Origin: Cellulomonas sp. RIT-PI-Y
Lineage (GTDB): Bacteria > Actinomycetota > Actinomycetes > Actinomycetales > Cellulomonadaceae
Assembly: GCF_025642745.1 (NCBI RefSeq)
Contig: NZ_JANZKP010000027.1
Span: 1 to 45,177 of the forward strand
Direction of reading: 5' to 3'
DNA length: 45,177 bases
In this document: piece after piece, positions 29,847 through 38,519 of the stretch
Position numbering within the stretch: the stretch's first letter is position 1
Layout of the letters: the number at the start of each line of letters is the position of its first letter
Notes under the pieces: model-generated
The model's input: the letters and a program-made list of their open reading frames with translations, nothing else
The model's database searches: none
What the model was told of the DNA's origin: nothing
Position numbers and translations under genes: made by a program

Positions 29847-29876
29847 TTGGGAGCACTCGCCTCCGTCTGGCACAAT
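29847..29876 (+). promoter_or_regulatory. Candidate promoter of the rpsP operon
   Basis: TTGGGA (29847-29852) and CACAAT (29871-29876) are 18 bases apart. This would give an rpsP leader of about 125 bases. The leader has no striking single hairpin. Confidence 0.42.
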
Positions 29877-30006
29877 GGCCTGCTGTACTCGGCGCGCGCG
29901 GACCCTCTACCCGCTCGATGCTGTGACACACAGGTGGGACCTTCCCCCGCATGCCCCACGTGCGGACCGGTCCGCACCGCCCCACATCAACAGGAGAGAC
30001 CACCTC

Positions 30007-30441
30007 GTGGCCACCAAGATTCGCCTGAAGCGCCTCGGCAAGATCCGTGCGCCGTACTACCGCATCGTCGTCGCGGACTCCCGCACCAAGCGTGACGGCC
30101 GCGCGATCGAGGAGATCGGCAAGTACCACCCCACCGAGGAGCCCTCGCTGATCGAGATCTCCTCCGAGCGTGCGCAGTACTGGCTCGGTGTCGGCGCGCA
30201 GCCGACCGAGCAGGTCCTGGCCCTGCTCAAGGTGACCGGCGACTGGCAGAAGTTCAAGGGCCTCCCGGGCGCCGAGGGCACCCTGCGGGTCAAGGGCGCT
30301 GCCGAGGACGTGCAGGCCACCGTCGCCGCGGTCGCCGCCGACGCCGAGAAGGCCAAGGCCAAGGCTGCCGAGAAGAAGACCGCCGCCCCCGCCGAGGAGG
30401 CTGCTGAGACCGAGGCCCCGGCCGAGGACGAGCAGGCCTGA
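30007..30441 (+). CDS. rpsP: 30S ribosomal protein S16
   Basis: S16 binds 16S rRNA and supports 30S assembly. The 144-residue protein starts [21 protein letters not shown] after a GTG with AGGAGAG upstream. The S16 core covers about residues 1-85 and is followed by an Ala/Lys/Glu-rich extension of about 55 residues, a common actinobacterial feature. The frame is open upstream, but that part is the leader. The stop overlaps the khpA start by one base, so the two are likely translationally coupled. Confidence 0.97.
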   Translation: MATKIRLKRLGKIRAPYYRIVVADSRTKRDGRAIEEIGKYHPTEEPSLIEISSERAQYWLGVGAQPTEQVLALLKVTGDWQKFKGLPGAEGTLRVKGAAEDVQATVAAVAADAEKAKAKAAEKKTAAPAEEAAETEAPAEDEQA

Positions 30442-30680
30442 TGCTCGCCGACGCGCTCGAGCACCTGGTCCGCGGGATCGTCGACCATCCGGACGACGTG
30501 CGGGTGGACTCCCGCGCGCTGCGCCGGGGCGACCTGCTCGAGGTCCGGGTCCACCCCGAGGACCTCGGCCGCGTGATCGGGCGTGGCGGTCGGACGGCGC
30601 GTGCCCTGCGCACGGTCGTCGGCGCGCTGTCCACGGACGGCCCGGTCCGGGTCGACGTCGTGGACGTCGCCCGCCGCTGA
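30441..30680 (+). CDS. khpA: KH-domain RNA-binding protein KhpA
   Basis: This 79-residue protein is a single KH domain with the RNA-backbone loop GRGG in DLGRVIGRGGRTARALR. It matches the KhpA (YlqC) family, which in firmicutes pairs with KhpB and affects cell division and small-RNA binding; its role in actinobacteria is less clear. It lies between rpsP and rimM, the conserved site of this family in Gram-positives. The ATG shares one base with the rpsP stop. A large hairpin follows it. Confidence 0.93.
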   Translation: MLADALEHLVRGIVDHPDDVRVDSRALRRGDLLEVRVHPEDLGRVIGRGGRTARALRTVVGALSTDGPVRVDVVDVARR

Positions 30681-30693
30681 GCGCACTGCTGTG

Positions 30694-30732
30694 ACAGGCC
30701 CGGTCCCCGCCGCTGGTGGGGACCGGGCCTGT
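30694..30732 (+). terminator. 15-bp hairpin between khpA and rimM
   Basis: Arms ACAGGCCCGGTCCCC (30694-30708) and GGGGACCGGGCCTGT (30718-30732) pair perfectly around nine bases. It begins 14 bases after the khpA stop. No T-tract follows. It may partly end transcription, or protect the rpsP-khpA mRNA, within what is otherwise one operon. Confidence 0.55.
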
Positions 30733-30758
30733 GCCATGTCGAGAACGAGGAGCACCCC

Positions 30759-31301
30759 ATGCAGCTGACCGTCGCCCGGATCGGTCGCGCCCACGGACTG
30801 CGCGGCGAGGTCGCCCTCGACGTGCGCACCGACGACCCCGGGGCCCGGTTCGCGGTCGGGACGGTCCTGTCCACCGATCCCGCCGAACGTGGCCCGCTCA
30901 CCATCACCCGGGTGCGCACCCAGCAGGACCGCTGGTTCGTGCAGTTCGCCGAGGCGGCCGACCGGACCGCCGCCGAGGGCCTGCGCGGCGTGACCCTGGT
31001 GGTCGAGGCCGCCGACGGCGAGGAGGACGACGCCTGGTACCCGCACGAGCTGGCCGGGCTGCGCGCCGAGCACGTCGACGGCCGGGTGCTGGGCGAGATC
31101 ACCGGGCTGGAGCACCTGCCGGCCCAGGACGTCCTGGTGCTGCGCGAGACCGACGGCAGCCGGACCCTGGTGCCCTTCGTCCGGGCGATCGTCCCGGTGG
31201 TGGACGTGCCCGGCGGCCGGGTCGTGATCGACCCGCCCGGCGGGCTGCTGGCCTCGGACCAGGAGAACCTGGTGATCAGCGAGGAGACCGAGGGCGCATG
31301 A
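30759..31301 (+). CDS. rimM: Ribosome maturation factor RimM
   Basis: RimM helps mature the 30S head and binds S19. The 180-residue protein has the N-terminal RimM barrel, with [20 protein letters not shown] at its start, and a C-terminal PRC-barrel with the family's DVLVL and [12 protein letters not shown] motifs. The ATG follows GAGGAG. Its stop overlaps the trmD start by four bases, the usual rimM-trmD coupling. Confidence 0.95.
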   Translation: MQLTVARIGRAHGLRGEVALDVRTDDPGARFAVGTVLSTDPAERGPLTITRVRTQQDRWFVQFAEAADRTAAEGLRGVTLVVEAADGEEDDAWYPHELAGLRAEHVDGRVLGEITGLEHLPAQDVLVLRETDGSRTLVPFVRAIVPVVDVPGGRVVIDPPGGLLASDQENLVISEETEGA

Positions 31302-32095
31302 GGATCGACGTCGTCACGATCTTCCCGGACTACCTGTCGCCGCTGACCCTGTCGCTGGTCGGCAAGGCGCGCACCGCCGGGATCCTGGACCTGCGGGTGC
31401 ACGACCTGCGCGACTGGACCGCCGACCGGCACCGGACCGTGGACGACACGCCCTTCGGCGGCGGGGCCGGGATGGTCATGCGCCCGGACATCTGGGGCGC
31501 GGCCCTGGACGAGCTGCTGGCCGAGGGCTCGCACCTGCTGCTGCCCACGCCCTCGGGCGCTCCGCTGACCCAGCGGCAGGCCGAGACGCTGGCCGCCGGG
31601 GACGAGCACCTGGTGATCGCCTGCGGCCGGTACGAGGGGATCGACGCCCGGGTCGCCGAGCACTACGCCCGGCGCGGGGTGCGGGTCAGCGAGTACTCGA
31701 TCGGCGACTACGTCCTCAACGGGGGAGAGGTCGCCGCCCTGGTGCTGATCGAGGCCGTGGTGCGCCTGCTGCCCGGGGTGGTCGGCAACCCGCACTCGCT
31801 GGTCGAGGAGTCGCACGGCGAGGCCGGTCTGCTGGAGTACCCGGTCTACACCAAGCCCCCGGTCTGGCAGGACGCCGAGGTGCCGGAGGTGCTGCTGTCC
31901 GGCCACCACGGCAAGGTGGAGCGCTGGCGCCGGGACCAGGCGCTGGCCCGCACCGCCGAGCGACGGCCGGATCTGCTGCGCCGACTGGACCCGTCGGCGC
32001 TGGACCGGAAGGACCGCGCGACGCTCACCGAGCTCGGCTGGGCGATCGGCCCGGACGGGCCGTTTCCGCAGTCGACGCCGGGTGTGGCAGACTAG
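31298..32095 (+). CDS. trmD: tRNA (guanine-37-N1)-methyltransferase
   Basis: TrmD methylates G37 of tRNAs with SAM and so prevents frameshifting. The 265-residue protein shows the SPOUT-fold trefoil-knot region: [14 protein letters not shown] and [21 protein letters not shown] near residues 105-150. The N-terminal [10 protein letters not shown] and [13 protein letters not shown] are also family hallmarks. The stop codon lies in the -10-like element proposed for rplS. Position between rimM and rplS is the standard order. Confidence 0.96.
   Translation: MRIDVVTIFPDYLSPLTLSLVGKARTAGILDLRVHDLRDWTADRHRTVDDTPFGGGAGMVMRPDIWGAALDELLAEGSHLLLPTPSGAPLTQRQAETLAAGDEHLVIACGRYEGIDARVAEHYARRGVRVSEYSIGDYVLNGGEVAALVLIEAVVRLLPGVVGNPHSLVEESHGEAGLLEYPVYTKPPVWQDAEVPEVLLSGHHGKVERWRRDQALARTAERRPDLLRRLDPSALDRKDRATLTELGWAIGPDGPFPQSTPGVAD
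32088..32093 (+). promoter_or_regulatory. Candidate -10 for rplS
   Basis: CAGACT, in the context GTGTGGCAGACTAG, overlaps the trmD stop. It would start an rplS transcript with a leader of about 160 bases. The -35 is weak. Confidence 0.33.
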
Positions 32096-32193
32096 TGCGC
32101 TGGTGCGCGTAGGTCGCGTCTCTGCCACAGGGGAGACGAGCACGACCGCGCTGCTTCACGGCAGGGCCGCGCACCGCATCGATGCCCACTTCC

Positions 32194-32216
32194 GGCCCGA
32201 TCCGTGGATCGGTGCC
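32194..32216 (+). promoter_or_regulatory. Hairpin in the rplS leader
   Basis: CCGATCC and GGATCGG pair around GT. A single mismatch and three more pairs extend the stem. It lies about 46 bases before the rplS start. An L19 leader element is known in firmicutes; whether this is an analogue is not shown. Confidence 0.35.
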
Positions 32217-32262
32217 GACGATGACGCGCGTGACCTGTGGCACGGCGGGAAAGTGAAACGAG

Positions 32263-32628
32263 ATGTCCCACCTGCTCGACAGTGTCGACGCGGCCTCGCT
32301 GCGCACCGACATCCCGGAGTTCCGTGCCGGTGACACCCTCAAGGTGAACGTGAAGGTCGTGGAGGGCAACCGCTCCCGCGTCCAGCTGTTCCAGGGTGTC
32401 GTGATCGCCCGTCAGGGCGACGGCGTGCGCGAGACCTTCACCGTCCGCAAGGTCTCCTTCGGGGTCGGCGTGGAGCGGACCTTCCCGGTGCACTCCCCGT
32501 CGCTGGAGTCCATCGAGGTCTTCACCCGCGGTGACGTGCGTCGCGCGAAGCTGTACTACCTGCGCAACCTGCGCGGCAAGAAGGCGAAGATCAAGGAGAA
32601 GCGCGACACCCCGGCCAAGAAGGCCTGA
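32263..32628 (+). CDS. rplS: 50S ribosomal protein L19
   Basis: L19 lies at the 30S–50S interface. The 121-residue protein has the family core, with [19 protein letters not shown] near the start and [15 protein letters not shown], and [21 protein letters not shown] and [16 protein letters not shown] near the end. A purine-rich GGGAAAGTG precedes the start. It has a 167-base gap upstream with its own candidate promoter and a hairpin immediately after its stop, so it is probably expressed at least partly apart from trmD. Confidence 0.97.
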   Translation: MSHLLDSVDAASLRTDIPEFRAGDTLKVNVKVVEGNRSRVQLFQGVVIARQGDGVRETFTVRKVSFGVGVERTFPVHSPSLESIEVFTRGDVRRAKLYYLRNLRGKKAKIKEKRDTPAKKA

Positions 32629-32642
32629 GTCGCAGCATCCCG

Positions 32643-32680
32643 CACGAGGGCGGTCACCGGTTCCGGTGGCCGCCCTCGTG
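32643..32680 (+). terminator. 16-bp hairpin after rplS
   Basis: Arms at 32643-32658 and 32665-32680 pair over 16 positions with one G·T wobble and a 6-base loop. It starts 14 bases after the rplS stop and has no T-tract. It is the likely transcript end of rplS; the lepB -10 candidate follows two bases later. Confidence 0.65.
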
Positions 32681-32681
32681 G

Positions 32682-32687
32682 CATAGT
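32682..32687 (+). promoter_or_regulatory. Candidate -10 for a leaderless lepB mRNA
   Basis: CATAGT ends six bases before the GTG at 32694, directly behind the rplS hairpin. TAGTGT, two bases later, is an alternative. Confidence 0.38.
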
Positions 32688-32693
32688 GTCCGG

Positions 32694-33434
32694 GTGACGC
32701 ACCTGGATGCCAGCAGCGGGGACGAGCCTGTTCCCACCTCCACCACCCGCCGGCAGCCCCGCGGTCCGCGCCATCCCGTGCTCGGCTTCCTGCGCGAGGT
32801 CGCGATCATCCTGGTCAGCGCGATCGTGCTCTCCTGGGTGGTCAAGACCTTCCTGGCCCAGGCGTTCTTCATCCCGAGCGCCTCCATGCACGACACCCTG
32901 CTCGAGGGCGACCGGGTGCTGGTGAGCAAGCTGGTCCCCGGCCCGTTGGACGTGCACCGTGGCGACATCGTGGTCTTCGCCGACCCGGGCGGCTGGCTCC
33001 CGGCGGACGAGCAGACCGGCACCAACGCGGTGCAAGACGTGCTGATCACGATCGGCCTGATGCCGCAGCAGTCCGAGGACCACCTGATCAAGCGCGTGAT
33101 CGGCCTGCCCGGCGACCACGTGTCGGCCGCCGGTGACGGCACCCCGATCGAGGTGAACGGCGTCGCGATCGACGAGACGTCCTACCTGGCGCCCGGCGCC
33201 AGCCCGAGCGAGATCGCCTTCGACATCACGGTGCCGGAGAACTCGCTGTGGGTGATGGGCGACAACCGGCAGCACTCCGCCGACTCGCGGTGGCACATGG
33301 GCGACGCCGGCGGTGGCGCGATCCCGATGGACAACGTGGTCGGCACCGCGTTCGTCAAGCTCTGGCCGCTCGACCGGATCGGGCTGCTGCGCAACCCCGG
33401 GGACGTCTTCGCCGACGTGCCCGACCCGTCATGA
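32694..33434 (+). CDS. lepB: Type I signal peptidase
   Basis: LepB removes signal peptides of exported proteins at the outer face of the membrane. The 246-residue enzyme has a cytosolic N-terminus of about 30 residues and one transmembrane segment (about 31-52). The catalytic serine is S64 in IPSASM, the general-base lysine is K133 in [12 protein letters not shown], and the family box [18 protein letters not shown] follows. All key residues are present. It overlaps rnhB by four bases. It lies between rplS and rnhB as in most actinobacteria. Confidence 0.95.
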   Translation: MTHLDASSGDEPVPTSTTRRQPRGPRHPVLGFLREVAIILVSAIVLSWVVKTFLAQAFFIPSASMHDTLLEGDRVLVSKLVPGPLDVHRGDIVVFADPGGWLPADEQTGTNAVQDVLITIGLMPQQSEDHLIKRVIGLPGDHVSAAGDGTPIEVNGVAIDETSYLAPGASPSEIAFDITVPENSLWVMGDNRQHSADSRWHMGDAGGGAIPMDNVVGTAFVKLWPLDRIGLLRNPGDVFADVPDPS

Positions 33435-34144
33435 CCGAGACCCTGACCCGATCCCGCACGACGGCGCCGTCGCTGCGGATCGAGCGCCGGCTGCTCCGGG
33501 ACGGCGCGACCGCGCTGGCCTGCCTGGACGAGGTCGGCCGTGGTGCGCTCTGCGGTCCGGTGACCATCGGCGTGGTGGTGGTGACCGCCGACGCCAAGCC
33601 GGCCCCGGTCGGCGTGCGCGACTCCAAGCTGCTCAGCCCCAAGGCCCGGACGGCCCTGGTGCCCCGGATCCAGCGCTGGGCGGCCGCCTGGGGCGTCGGG
33701 CACGCCAGTCCGGCGGAGATCGACGACTACGGCATCATCGCGGCGCTCCGGCTCGCGGGTCAGCGCGCGCTGGACGGGCTGGCGATCACGCCGGACGCGG
33801 TGCTGCTGGACGGCAATCACGACTACCTGTCCCCGCCGGTGCAGGGCACCCTGTTCGACGACGGGCCCGTGCTGCCCGAGCCGGTCTGCCCGGTGCCGCC
33901 GGTCACCACGATGGTCAAGGCGGACATGACGTGCGCCGCGGTCGCCGCCGCCAGCGTGCTGGCCAAGACCACCCGGGACGCGATGCTGCTGGAGCTGGCG
34001 GCCGAGTTCCCGGAGTACGGCTGGCAGGAGAACAAGGGCTACGCCTCGGCCGAGCACGTGGCCGCGCTGCGCCGCCTGGGCCCGACCGCGCACCACCGGC
34101 GGTCCTGGCGGCTGCCCGGGGTGGATCTGCCGCCGACGCTCTGA
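33431..34144 (+). CDS. rnhB: Ribonuclease HII
   Basis: RNase HII cuts the RNA strand of RNA–DNA hybrids and removes misincorporated ribonucleotides. The 237-residue protein has the acidic pair D33-E34 in [13 protein letters not shown]. Further acidic residues lie in [10 protein letters not shown] and [18 protein letters not shown], and the ENKGYAS motif is typical. The ATG overlaps the lepB stop; the frame is open further upstream inside lepB, but the family N-terminus begins here. An insert near residues 140-155 ([12 protein letters not shown]) is a usual actinobacterial variation. Confidence 0.95.
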   Translation: MTETLTRSRTTAPSLRIERRLLRDGATALACLDEVGRGALCGPVTIGVVVVTADAKPAPVGVRDSKLLSPKARTALVPRIQRWAAAWGVGHASPAEIDDYGIIAALRLAGQRALDGLAITPDAVLLDGNHDYLSPPVQGTLFDDGPVLPEPVCPVPPVTTMVKADMTCAAVAAASVLAKTTRDAMLLELAAEFPEYGWQENKGYASAEHVAALRRLGPTAHHRRSWRLPGVDLPPTL

Positions 34145-34189
34145 TCGTCCGGTGCGAATCCTGGTCCCGGATGAGCGATGATGGTCCGC

Positions 34190-34513
34190 GTGAGTGCCGA
34201 GGATCTGGAGAACTACGAGACCGAGATGGAACTCGCGCTCTACCGCGAGTACCGGGACGCGGTCGGGCTGTTCTCGTACGTGGTCGAGACCGAACGTCGC
34301 TTCTACCTGGCGAACCATGTCGACCTGCAGGTGCGCTCCGCCGCCGGTGAGGTCTACTTCGAGCTGACCCTGGCCGACGCCTGGGTCTGGGACGTCTACC
34401 GTTCCGCGCGGTTCGTGAAGTCGGTGCGCGTGGTGACGTTCAAGGACGTCAACGTCGAGGAGCTGGTGAAGGCCGACCTCGACCTGGGCGGGGACAGCGG
34501 CTTCGGCCGATGA
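34190..34513 (+). CDS. DUF2469 family protein
   Basis: The roughly 107-residue acidic protein begins (V)SAEDLENYETEMELALYREYRDAV and contains RRFYLANHVDLQVR and TLADAWVWDVYRSARFVKSVRVVTFKDVNVEEL. This is the highly conserved DUF2469 family, nearly restricted to actinobacteria and always near rnhB. Its function is unknown. I choose the GTG at 34190 because family members start here; two ATGs four and three codons upstream are in frame but without a Shine-Dalgarno. GATGAT seven bases before the GTG could be a -10 of a leaderless mRNA. Confidence 0.86.
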   Translation: MSAEDLENYETEMELALYREYRDAVGLFSYVVETERRFYLANHVDLQVRSAAGEVYFELTLADAWVWDVYRSARFVKSVRVVTFKDVNVEELVKADLDLGGDSGFGR

Positions 34514-34630
34514 TCGTCCGGCGTCCGACTGTCCACAGTCCGGCGCCCCCCGCGGTGGTCCCCAGCCGCGCCTGACCGTCCTCGACCCGCCGGGCCGACC
34601 CCGCGCACCCTCCTGGCAGGAGGTGGCGCG

Positions 34631-34984
34631 ATGGACAGGCAGCGGATCGGGCGGCGCGGGGAGGACCTGGCCGCACGGTGGATCACCGACCGTGGCTGGC
34701 AGGTGATCGACCGGAACTGGCGGTGTCCGGCCGGGGAGATCGACCTGGTCGCCCGGGACCGGGACCACCTGATCGTGATCGAGGTGAAGACCCGGACCGG
34801 GACCGGCTGCGGCCATCCGGCCGAGGCGGTGACCGCGACCAAGCTGCACCGGTTGCGCCGGCTCGCCGCGCACTGGCTCGCCGTCCACGACCTGCACCCG
34901 GCGTCGGTCCGGGTCGACGTGCTCGCGGTCCTGATGCCGCCCGGCGGTGCGCCGCGGATCGAGTGGCTGGCGGGGGAGCGGTGA
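34631..34984 (+). CDS. yraN: UPF0102 (YraN-like) nuclease-fold protein
   Basis: The 117-residue protein has the restriction-endonuclease-like fold pattern of UPF0102: GRRGEDLAARWI, then GEIDLVARD and VIEVKTRTG, which supply the E...D...E-x-K type acidic/lysine set. The biochemical function is not settled; its constant neighbours comM and dprA suggest a part in DNA uptake or processing. The ATG has AGGAGG six bases upstream. The stop overlaps comM by four bases. The 117-base gap before it shows nothing recognisable. Confidence 0.9.
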   Translation: MDRQRIGRRGEDLAARWITDRGWQVIDRNWRCPAGEIDLVARDRDHLIVIEVKTRTGTGCGHPAEAVTATKLHRLRRLAAHWLAVHDLHPASVRVDVLAVLMPPGGAPRIEWLAGER

Positions 34985-36513
34985 CCGCGCTCGGCCGGAC
35001 CCTGGCGGTGGGGCTGCTCGGGATGTCCGCCCGCGTGGTCGAGGTCGAGGCCCATCTGGCCAGCGCCCTGCCCGCGTTCGTGCTGGTGGGGCTGCCCGAC
35101 GCCTCCCTGGCCGAGGCGAAGGTCCGGGTCCGTGCCGCGGTCGCCTGCACCGGGCTCGCCTGGCCGCCGCGCCGCGTCACGGTGAACCTCTCCCCGGCGG
35201 CGCTGCCCAAGCACGGACCGGGCTTCGACCTGGCGATCGCGGTGGCGGTGCTCGGCGCGACCGGGCAGCTCGACCCGGAGCGGGCCCGGGACACGGTGCA
35301 CCTGGGGGAGCTCGGTCTGGACGGCCGGCTGCGCCCGGTGCGCGGCGTGCTCCCCGCGGTCGCGGAGGCGGTCGCCCAGGGCCGCACGCGGGTGGTGGTG
35401 CCGGCCGCGGACGTCCCGGAGGCGGAGCTGGTGCCCGGGGCCGGGGTGATCGGCTGCGCCACCCTGGCGGAGGTGGTCGCCCTGCACGGCGGTGAGGTGG
35501 ACGCCACGCCGACGACCCCGGTGCCCGCTCCCCGCACGTCCACCGCCTCGGCGGCCCCGGGCGGCGATCTGGCCGAGGTGCTCGGGCAGCCGGCCGCGAG
35601 GCATGCGGTCGAGGTCGCCGCCGCGGGTGGGCACCACCTGCTGCTCACCGGTCCACCCGGCGCGGGCAAGACCATGCTCGCGTCCCGGCTGCCCGGCCTG
35701 CTGCCCGACCTGACCGAGCCCGAGGCGGTCGAGGTCAGTGCCGTGCACTCGGTCGCGGGCAGCTTCGACCCCTCCGGCGGCCTGCTGCGTCGACCGCCCT
35801 ACGAGGACCCGCACCACACGGCCAGCGCCGTGGCGATCGTCGGCGGGGGCTCCGGGTGGCCGCATCCCGGAGCGGCGTCCCGCGCGCACCGGGGCGTGCT
35901 GTTCCTGGACGAGGCCCCCGAGTTCAGCGGCCGGGTGCTGCAGACCCTGCGCCAACCCCTGGAACACGGGCAGCTGGTGATCAGCCGGGCGGCCGGCGCC
36001 GCGCGGTTCCCGGCCCGGTTCCAGCTCGTGCTCGCCGCCAACCCGTGCCCGTGCGGTCGGGCCACCGGCAAGGGACTGGACTGCTCCTGCACGCCGCAGG
36101 CCCGGCGCCGCTACCTGGCCCGACTGGACGGCCCGCTGCTGGACCGGGTGGACCTCCAGGTCGAGGTGCCCGCGGTTCGGCACCTCACCGGTGAGCGGCC
36201 GGGGGAGAGCACCGCCACCGTCGCGGCCCGGGTCGCCGCCGCCCGGACCGCGCAGGCGCTGCGCTGGGCGGACGACCCGTGGCGGACGAACGCCGAGGTC
36301 CCCGGTGCCCGGCTGCGCGCGCTGCTGCGACCCGATCCCGGGCTGACGGCGGACCTGCACCGCGCTCTCGACGCGGGACGGCTGACCCTGCGGGGTGCCG
36401 ACCGGGTGCTGCGGATCGCCTGGACCCTGGCGGACCTGGCCGGGGCGGCCGCACCGAGCCGCGAGGACGTCGGCCGTGCGCTGTTGCTCCGCACCCGGGG
36501 AGCGAGGCCGTGA
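34981..36513 (+). CDS. comM: ComM/YifB family AAA+ ATPase (Mg-chelatase-like)
   Basis: In naturally transformable bacteria ComM is a helicase that promotes branch migration during integration of taken-up DNA. The 510-residue protein has an N-terminal Lon-protease-like domain to about residue 165 with VGLPDASLAEAKVRVRAA. The AAA+ domain has Walker A GPPGAGKT (K230) and Walker B LFLDEAPEF, followed by the CPCG...CSCTP cysteine segment and a C-terminal Mg-chelatase domain. The GTG start overlaps the yraN stop and its own stop overlaps dprA, so yraN-comM-dprA is one translationally coupled unit. Natural competence has not been shown by anything in this window. Confidence 0.93.
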   Translation: MTALGRTLAVGLLGMSARVVEVEAHLASALPAFVLVGLPDASLAEAKVRVRAAVACTGLAWPPRRVTVNLSPAALPKHGPGFDLAIAVAVLGATGQLDPERARDTVHLGELGLDGRLRPVRGVLPAVAEAVAQGRTRVVVPAADVPEAELVPGAGVIGCATLAEVVALHGGEVDATPTTPVPAPRTSTASAAPGGDLAEVLGQPAARHAVEVAAAGGHHLLLTGPPGAGKTMLASRLPGLLPDLTEPEAVEVSAVHSVAGSFDPSGGLLRRPPYEDPHHTASAVAIVGGGSGWPHPGAASRAHRGVLFLDEAPEFSGRVLQTLRQPLEHGQLVISRAAGAARFPARFQLVLAANPCPCGRATGKGLDCSCTPQARRRYLARLDGPLLDRVDLQVEVPAVRHLTGERPGESTATVAARVAAARTAQALRWADDPWRTNAEVPGARLRALLRPDPGLTADLHRALDAGRLTLRGADRVLRIAWTLADLAGAAAPSREDVGRALLLRTRGARP

Positions 36514-37907
36514 ATACCCGTCGGGACGAGGATCCGGAGCTGCTCGCCCGGATCGCCTGGAGCCTGTGCGCCGAGCCCGGTGATCCTGCCGCCGTGGCAG
36601 TGGTGGCAGCGCTCGGGGCGGTGGAGGCGTGGCGGTGGTTGCTGGACGTCCGCGAGCTCACCCCCACGGCGGCAGCGCGGTCGTTGCGATCCCGGGTGCG
36701 GGAGCGCGACGGGTCCGCTCCCGGCGACGGGTCCACCGGGTGCCGGCGGGAGGACGGGGACGCCGACGAGCCCGAGCGGGCGGCCCTCGACGACCACGGC
36801 CGGGCGCTGCGCTCCATCGCGCGGGCGCTCGGACGCTGGCTGCCGCGGGTGGACGCGGATCCCCGCGCCGTGCTGGGGGCGGCGCGCCGGATCGGCGCGG
36901 TGCCGCTGATCCCCGGTCGCCCCGGCTGGCCGGATCGGCTGGCGGACCTCGGGCCGACCGCACCGCTGTGTCTGTGGGTGCGTGGTGACCCCGGGCTGGA
37001 CGTCCTGGTGGAACGGTCGGTCGCGTTGGTGGGCGCCCGGGCCGCGAGCGAGTACGGCGAGCTGGTCACCGGTGACCTGGCCGGTGGGTTGGCCGGGACG
37101 GGCGTGTGCGTCCTGTCCGGTGGCGCGTACGGCATCGACGCTGCGGCGCACCGGGGCGTGGTGGCGGTGCGCACGGGTGCGCCGACCGTGGCCCTGCTCG
37201 CGGGCGGACCGGACCGGCTCAGCCCCGCGGGCAACGCCGATCTCCTGCGCCGGGTGATCGATCAGGGTGGGGCGGTGGTGGCCGAGAGCCCACCCGGACG
37301 ACCGCCGAGCCGGTCGCGGTTCCTGCTCCGGAACCGGCTGATCGCGGCGTTGACCGGCGCCACCGTGGTGGTGGAGGCGGGATGGCGCTCCGGGGCGTTG
37401 AGCACCGCCCATCACGCGGGCGAGCTGCTGCGTCCGGTGGGTGCCGTGCCGGGACCGGTGACCTCTCCCGCCTCGGCGGGGTGCCATCGGTTGCTGCGGT
37501 CCGGGGCGGCGGTCTGCGTCACCGAGGTGGCCGACGTGCTGGAGCTGCTGGGCCCCGCGACGACGACGGCGGCGGCGGACGATGCGCCGCACGGGGTGGA
37601 CGGGACGCCGGTCGGCGGTGCCGGTGACGCGCCGGGGCGAGCCGACCACGTTCCGGGTGCTGTGGCGGGAGGGACCCTGGGAGTTCCTGCCCCGGCGTGG
37701 TCCCGCGCGGGCGGGGAGACGGAGCCGCACAGCCGGCGGGCGCGGGTGCTGGACGCGCTGGGCCGACATCCCGCGGGGGTGTCGACCGTCGCCGCCCGGG
37801 CGGGTCTGGCGGTCGCGGAGGTGGAGGCGGAGCTGGGGCTGCTGGAGCTCGGCGGACTGGCGCGACGGACCCGGGAGGGGAGGTGGTCGCGCGAGCGAGT
37901 CGGCTGA
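36510..37907 (+). CDS. dprA: DNA-processing protein DprA
   Basis: DprA binds incoming single-stranded DNA and loads RecA. The 465-residue protein has an N-terminal helical domain and then a Rossmann core with VGARAASEYG (about 174-183) and VLSGGAYGIDAAAHRG. The later ESPPGRPPSRSRFLLRNRLIAAL and VVEAGWRSGALSTAHHA are also family motifs. A roughly 60-residue Gly/Ala/Asp-rich linker follows, then a C-terminal winged helix (HSRRARVLDALGRHPAGVSTVAARAGLAVAEVE). The long linker is unusual in length but clearly coding. The GTG start overlaps the comM stop. The final codons RVG-stop are made of the first unit of the repeat array that follows. Confidence 0.94.
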   Translation: MNTRRDEDPELLARIAWSLCAEPGDPAAVAVVAALGAVEAWRWLLDVRELTPTAAARSLRSRVRERDGSAPGDGSTGCRREDGDADEPERAALDDHGRALRSIARALGRWLPRVDADPRAVLGAARRIGAVPLIPGRPGWPDRLADLGPTAPLCLWVRGDPGLDVLVERSVALVGARAASEYGELVTGDLAGGLAGTGVCVLSGGAYGIDAAAHRGVVAVRTGAPTVALLAGGPDRLSPAGNADLLRRVIDQGGAVVAESPPGRPPSRSRFLLRNRLIAALTGATVVVEAGWRSGALSTAHHAGELLRPVGAVPGPVTSPASAGCHRLLRSGAAVCVTEVADVLELLGPATTTAAADDAPHGVDGTPVGGAGDAPGRADHVPGAVAGGTLGVPAPAWSRAGGETEPHSRRARVLDALGRHPAGVSTVAARAGLAVAEVEAELGLLELGGLARRTREGRWSRERVG

Positions 37908-38033
37908 CCTCGCGGCGGTTCAGCCGAGGCCGCGCGGGCTGATGTGGCGCCGGCTCAGCCGAGTTCGCGCCGGCTGACCTCGCGCCGGTTCAACCGACCT
38001 CGTCTCGGCTCAACCGACCTTGCGTCGGCTCAG
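37901..38033. repeat. Composite palindromic tandem repeat array (35-bp and 20-bp units)
   Basis: Three 35-bp units begin at 37901, 37936 and 37971. Each consists of a 15-bp part starting with CGGCTGACCT or close to it, and a 20-bp part starting with the small palindrome CGGYTCARCCG. From 38006 a further 20-bp part is repeated alone, followed by a partial copy from 38026. The palindromes at 37951-37961 and 37986-37996 are perfect; those at 37916 and 38006 have one wobble-type mismatch. The dprA stop (37905-37907) and the stop of the convergent gene (38010-38012) both fall in repeat units. It occupies the whole intergenic gap. Confidence 0.85.
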
Positions 38034-38519
38034 CTCGTCCTCGAACGCGGTGATCGCCGCTCCGTCGCCGCCCTCGTGCGCGAACCGGATCCAGCGGTCG
38101 TTGCTGCGGCAGTGCCCGAGGCCCACGTCGCCGAAGGAGTCGAGCAGCACGGCCGGGTTCCACGCCGCGCGGCGGGTCGGCCGGTGACCGAGGTCGGCGA
38201 GCGCGCGGTTGATCGGCCAGGTGCTGGCGTCCTGATCGGTGGTGGGGTTGTCCACGTCGGACCAGATCAGCCGGCCGTCGCGGTGGAACCAGGCGCTCTG
38301 CATCCCGGTCCCGCCGAAGAAGTCCGCCTCGATCCGGGCCACGGTCAGACCGTCGAGCAGGCTCTCGCCGGGGGACAGGTCGACCAGGTCCACGTCGTCG
38401 GGGGCGAGGACCATCGCGACGCCGCCGCGCAGCGGGACCAGGGTCGACCGGGGCGCGCGGGCGTGCAGTTCTCGCGCAGCGGGAGCGAGCGCGATGAAGG
38501 CGTCGAGTTCGTAGGCCAT
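38010..38519 (-). CDS. Conserved-looking protein of unknown function
   Basis: The 169-residue product has no signal peptide or membrane segment. It reads MAYELDAFIALAPAARELHAR, then RGGVAMVLAPDDVDLVDL, WFHRDGRLIWSDVDNPTTD, NPAVLLDSFGDVGLGHCRS and a C-terminal FEDELSRRKVG. Composition is that of a soluble globular protein with many acidic residues. I do not recognise a family or catalytic motif. The ATG has GGAAGGA four bases upstream, which fixes the start; an open frame continues 87 codons further but looks non-coding. It is the only leftward gene between dprA and xerC, so it is an accessory insertion in a conserved order. Its last codons lie in the tandem repeat. Confidence 0.75.
   Translation of the reverse strand: MAYELDAFIALAPAARELHARAPRSTLVPLRGGVAMVLAPDDVDLVDLSPGESLLDGLTVARIEADFFGGTGMQSAWFHRDGRLIWSDVDNPTTDQDASTWPINRALADLGHRPTRRAAWNPAVLLDSFGDVGLGHCRSNDRWIRFAHEGGDGAAITAFEDELSRRKVG

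Noticed and set aside
34981..36513. Magnesium chelatase for chlorophyll or cobalamin synthesis
   Set aside because: The Lon-like N-domain, the cysteine segment and yraN/dprA neighbours identify ComM/YifB; no tetrapyrrole genes are nearby.
37901..38033. CRISPR array
   Set aside because: The units are directly adjacent with no unique spacers, and no cas genes are present.
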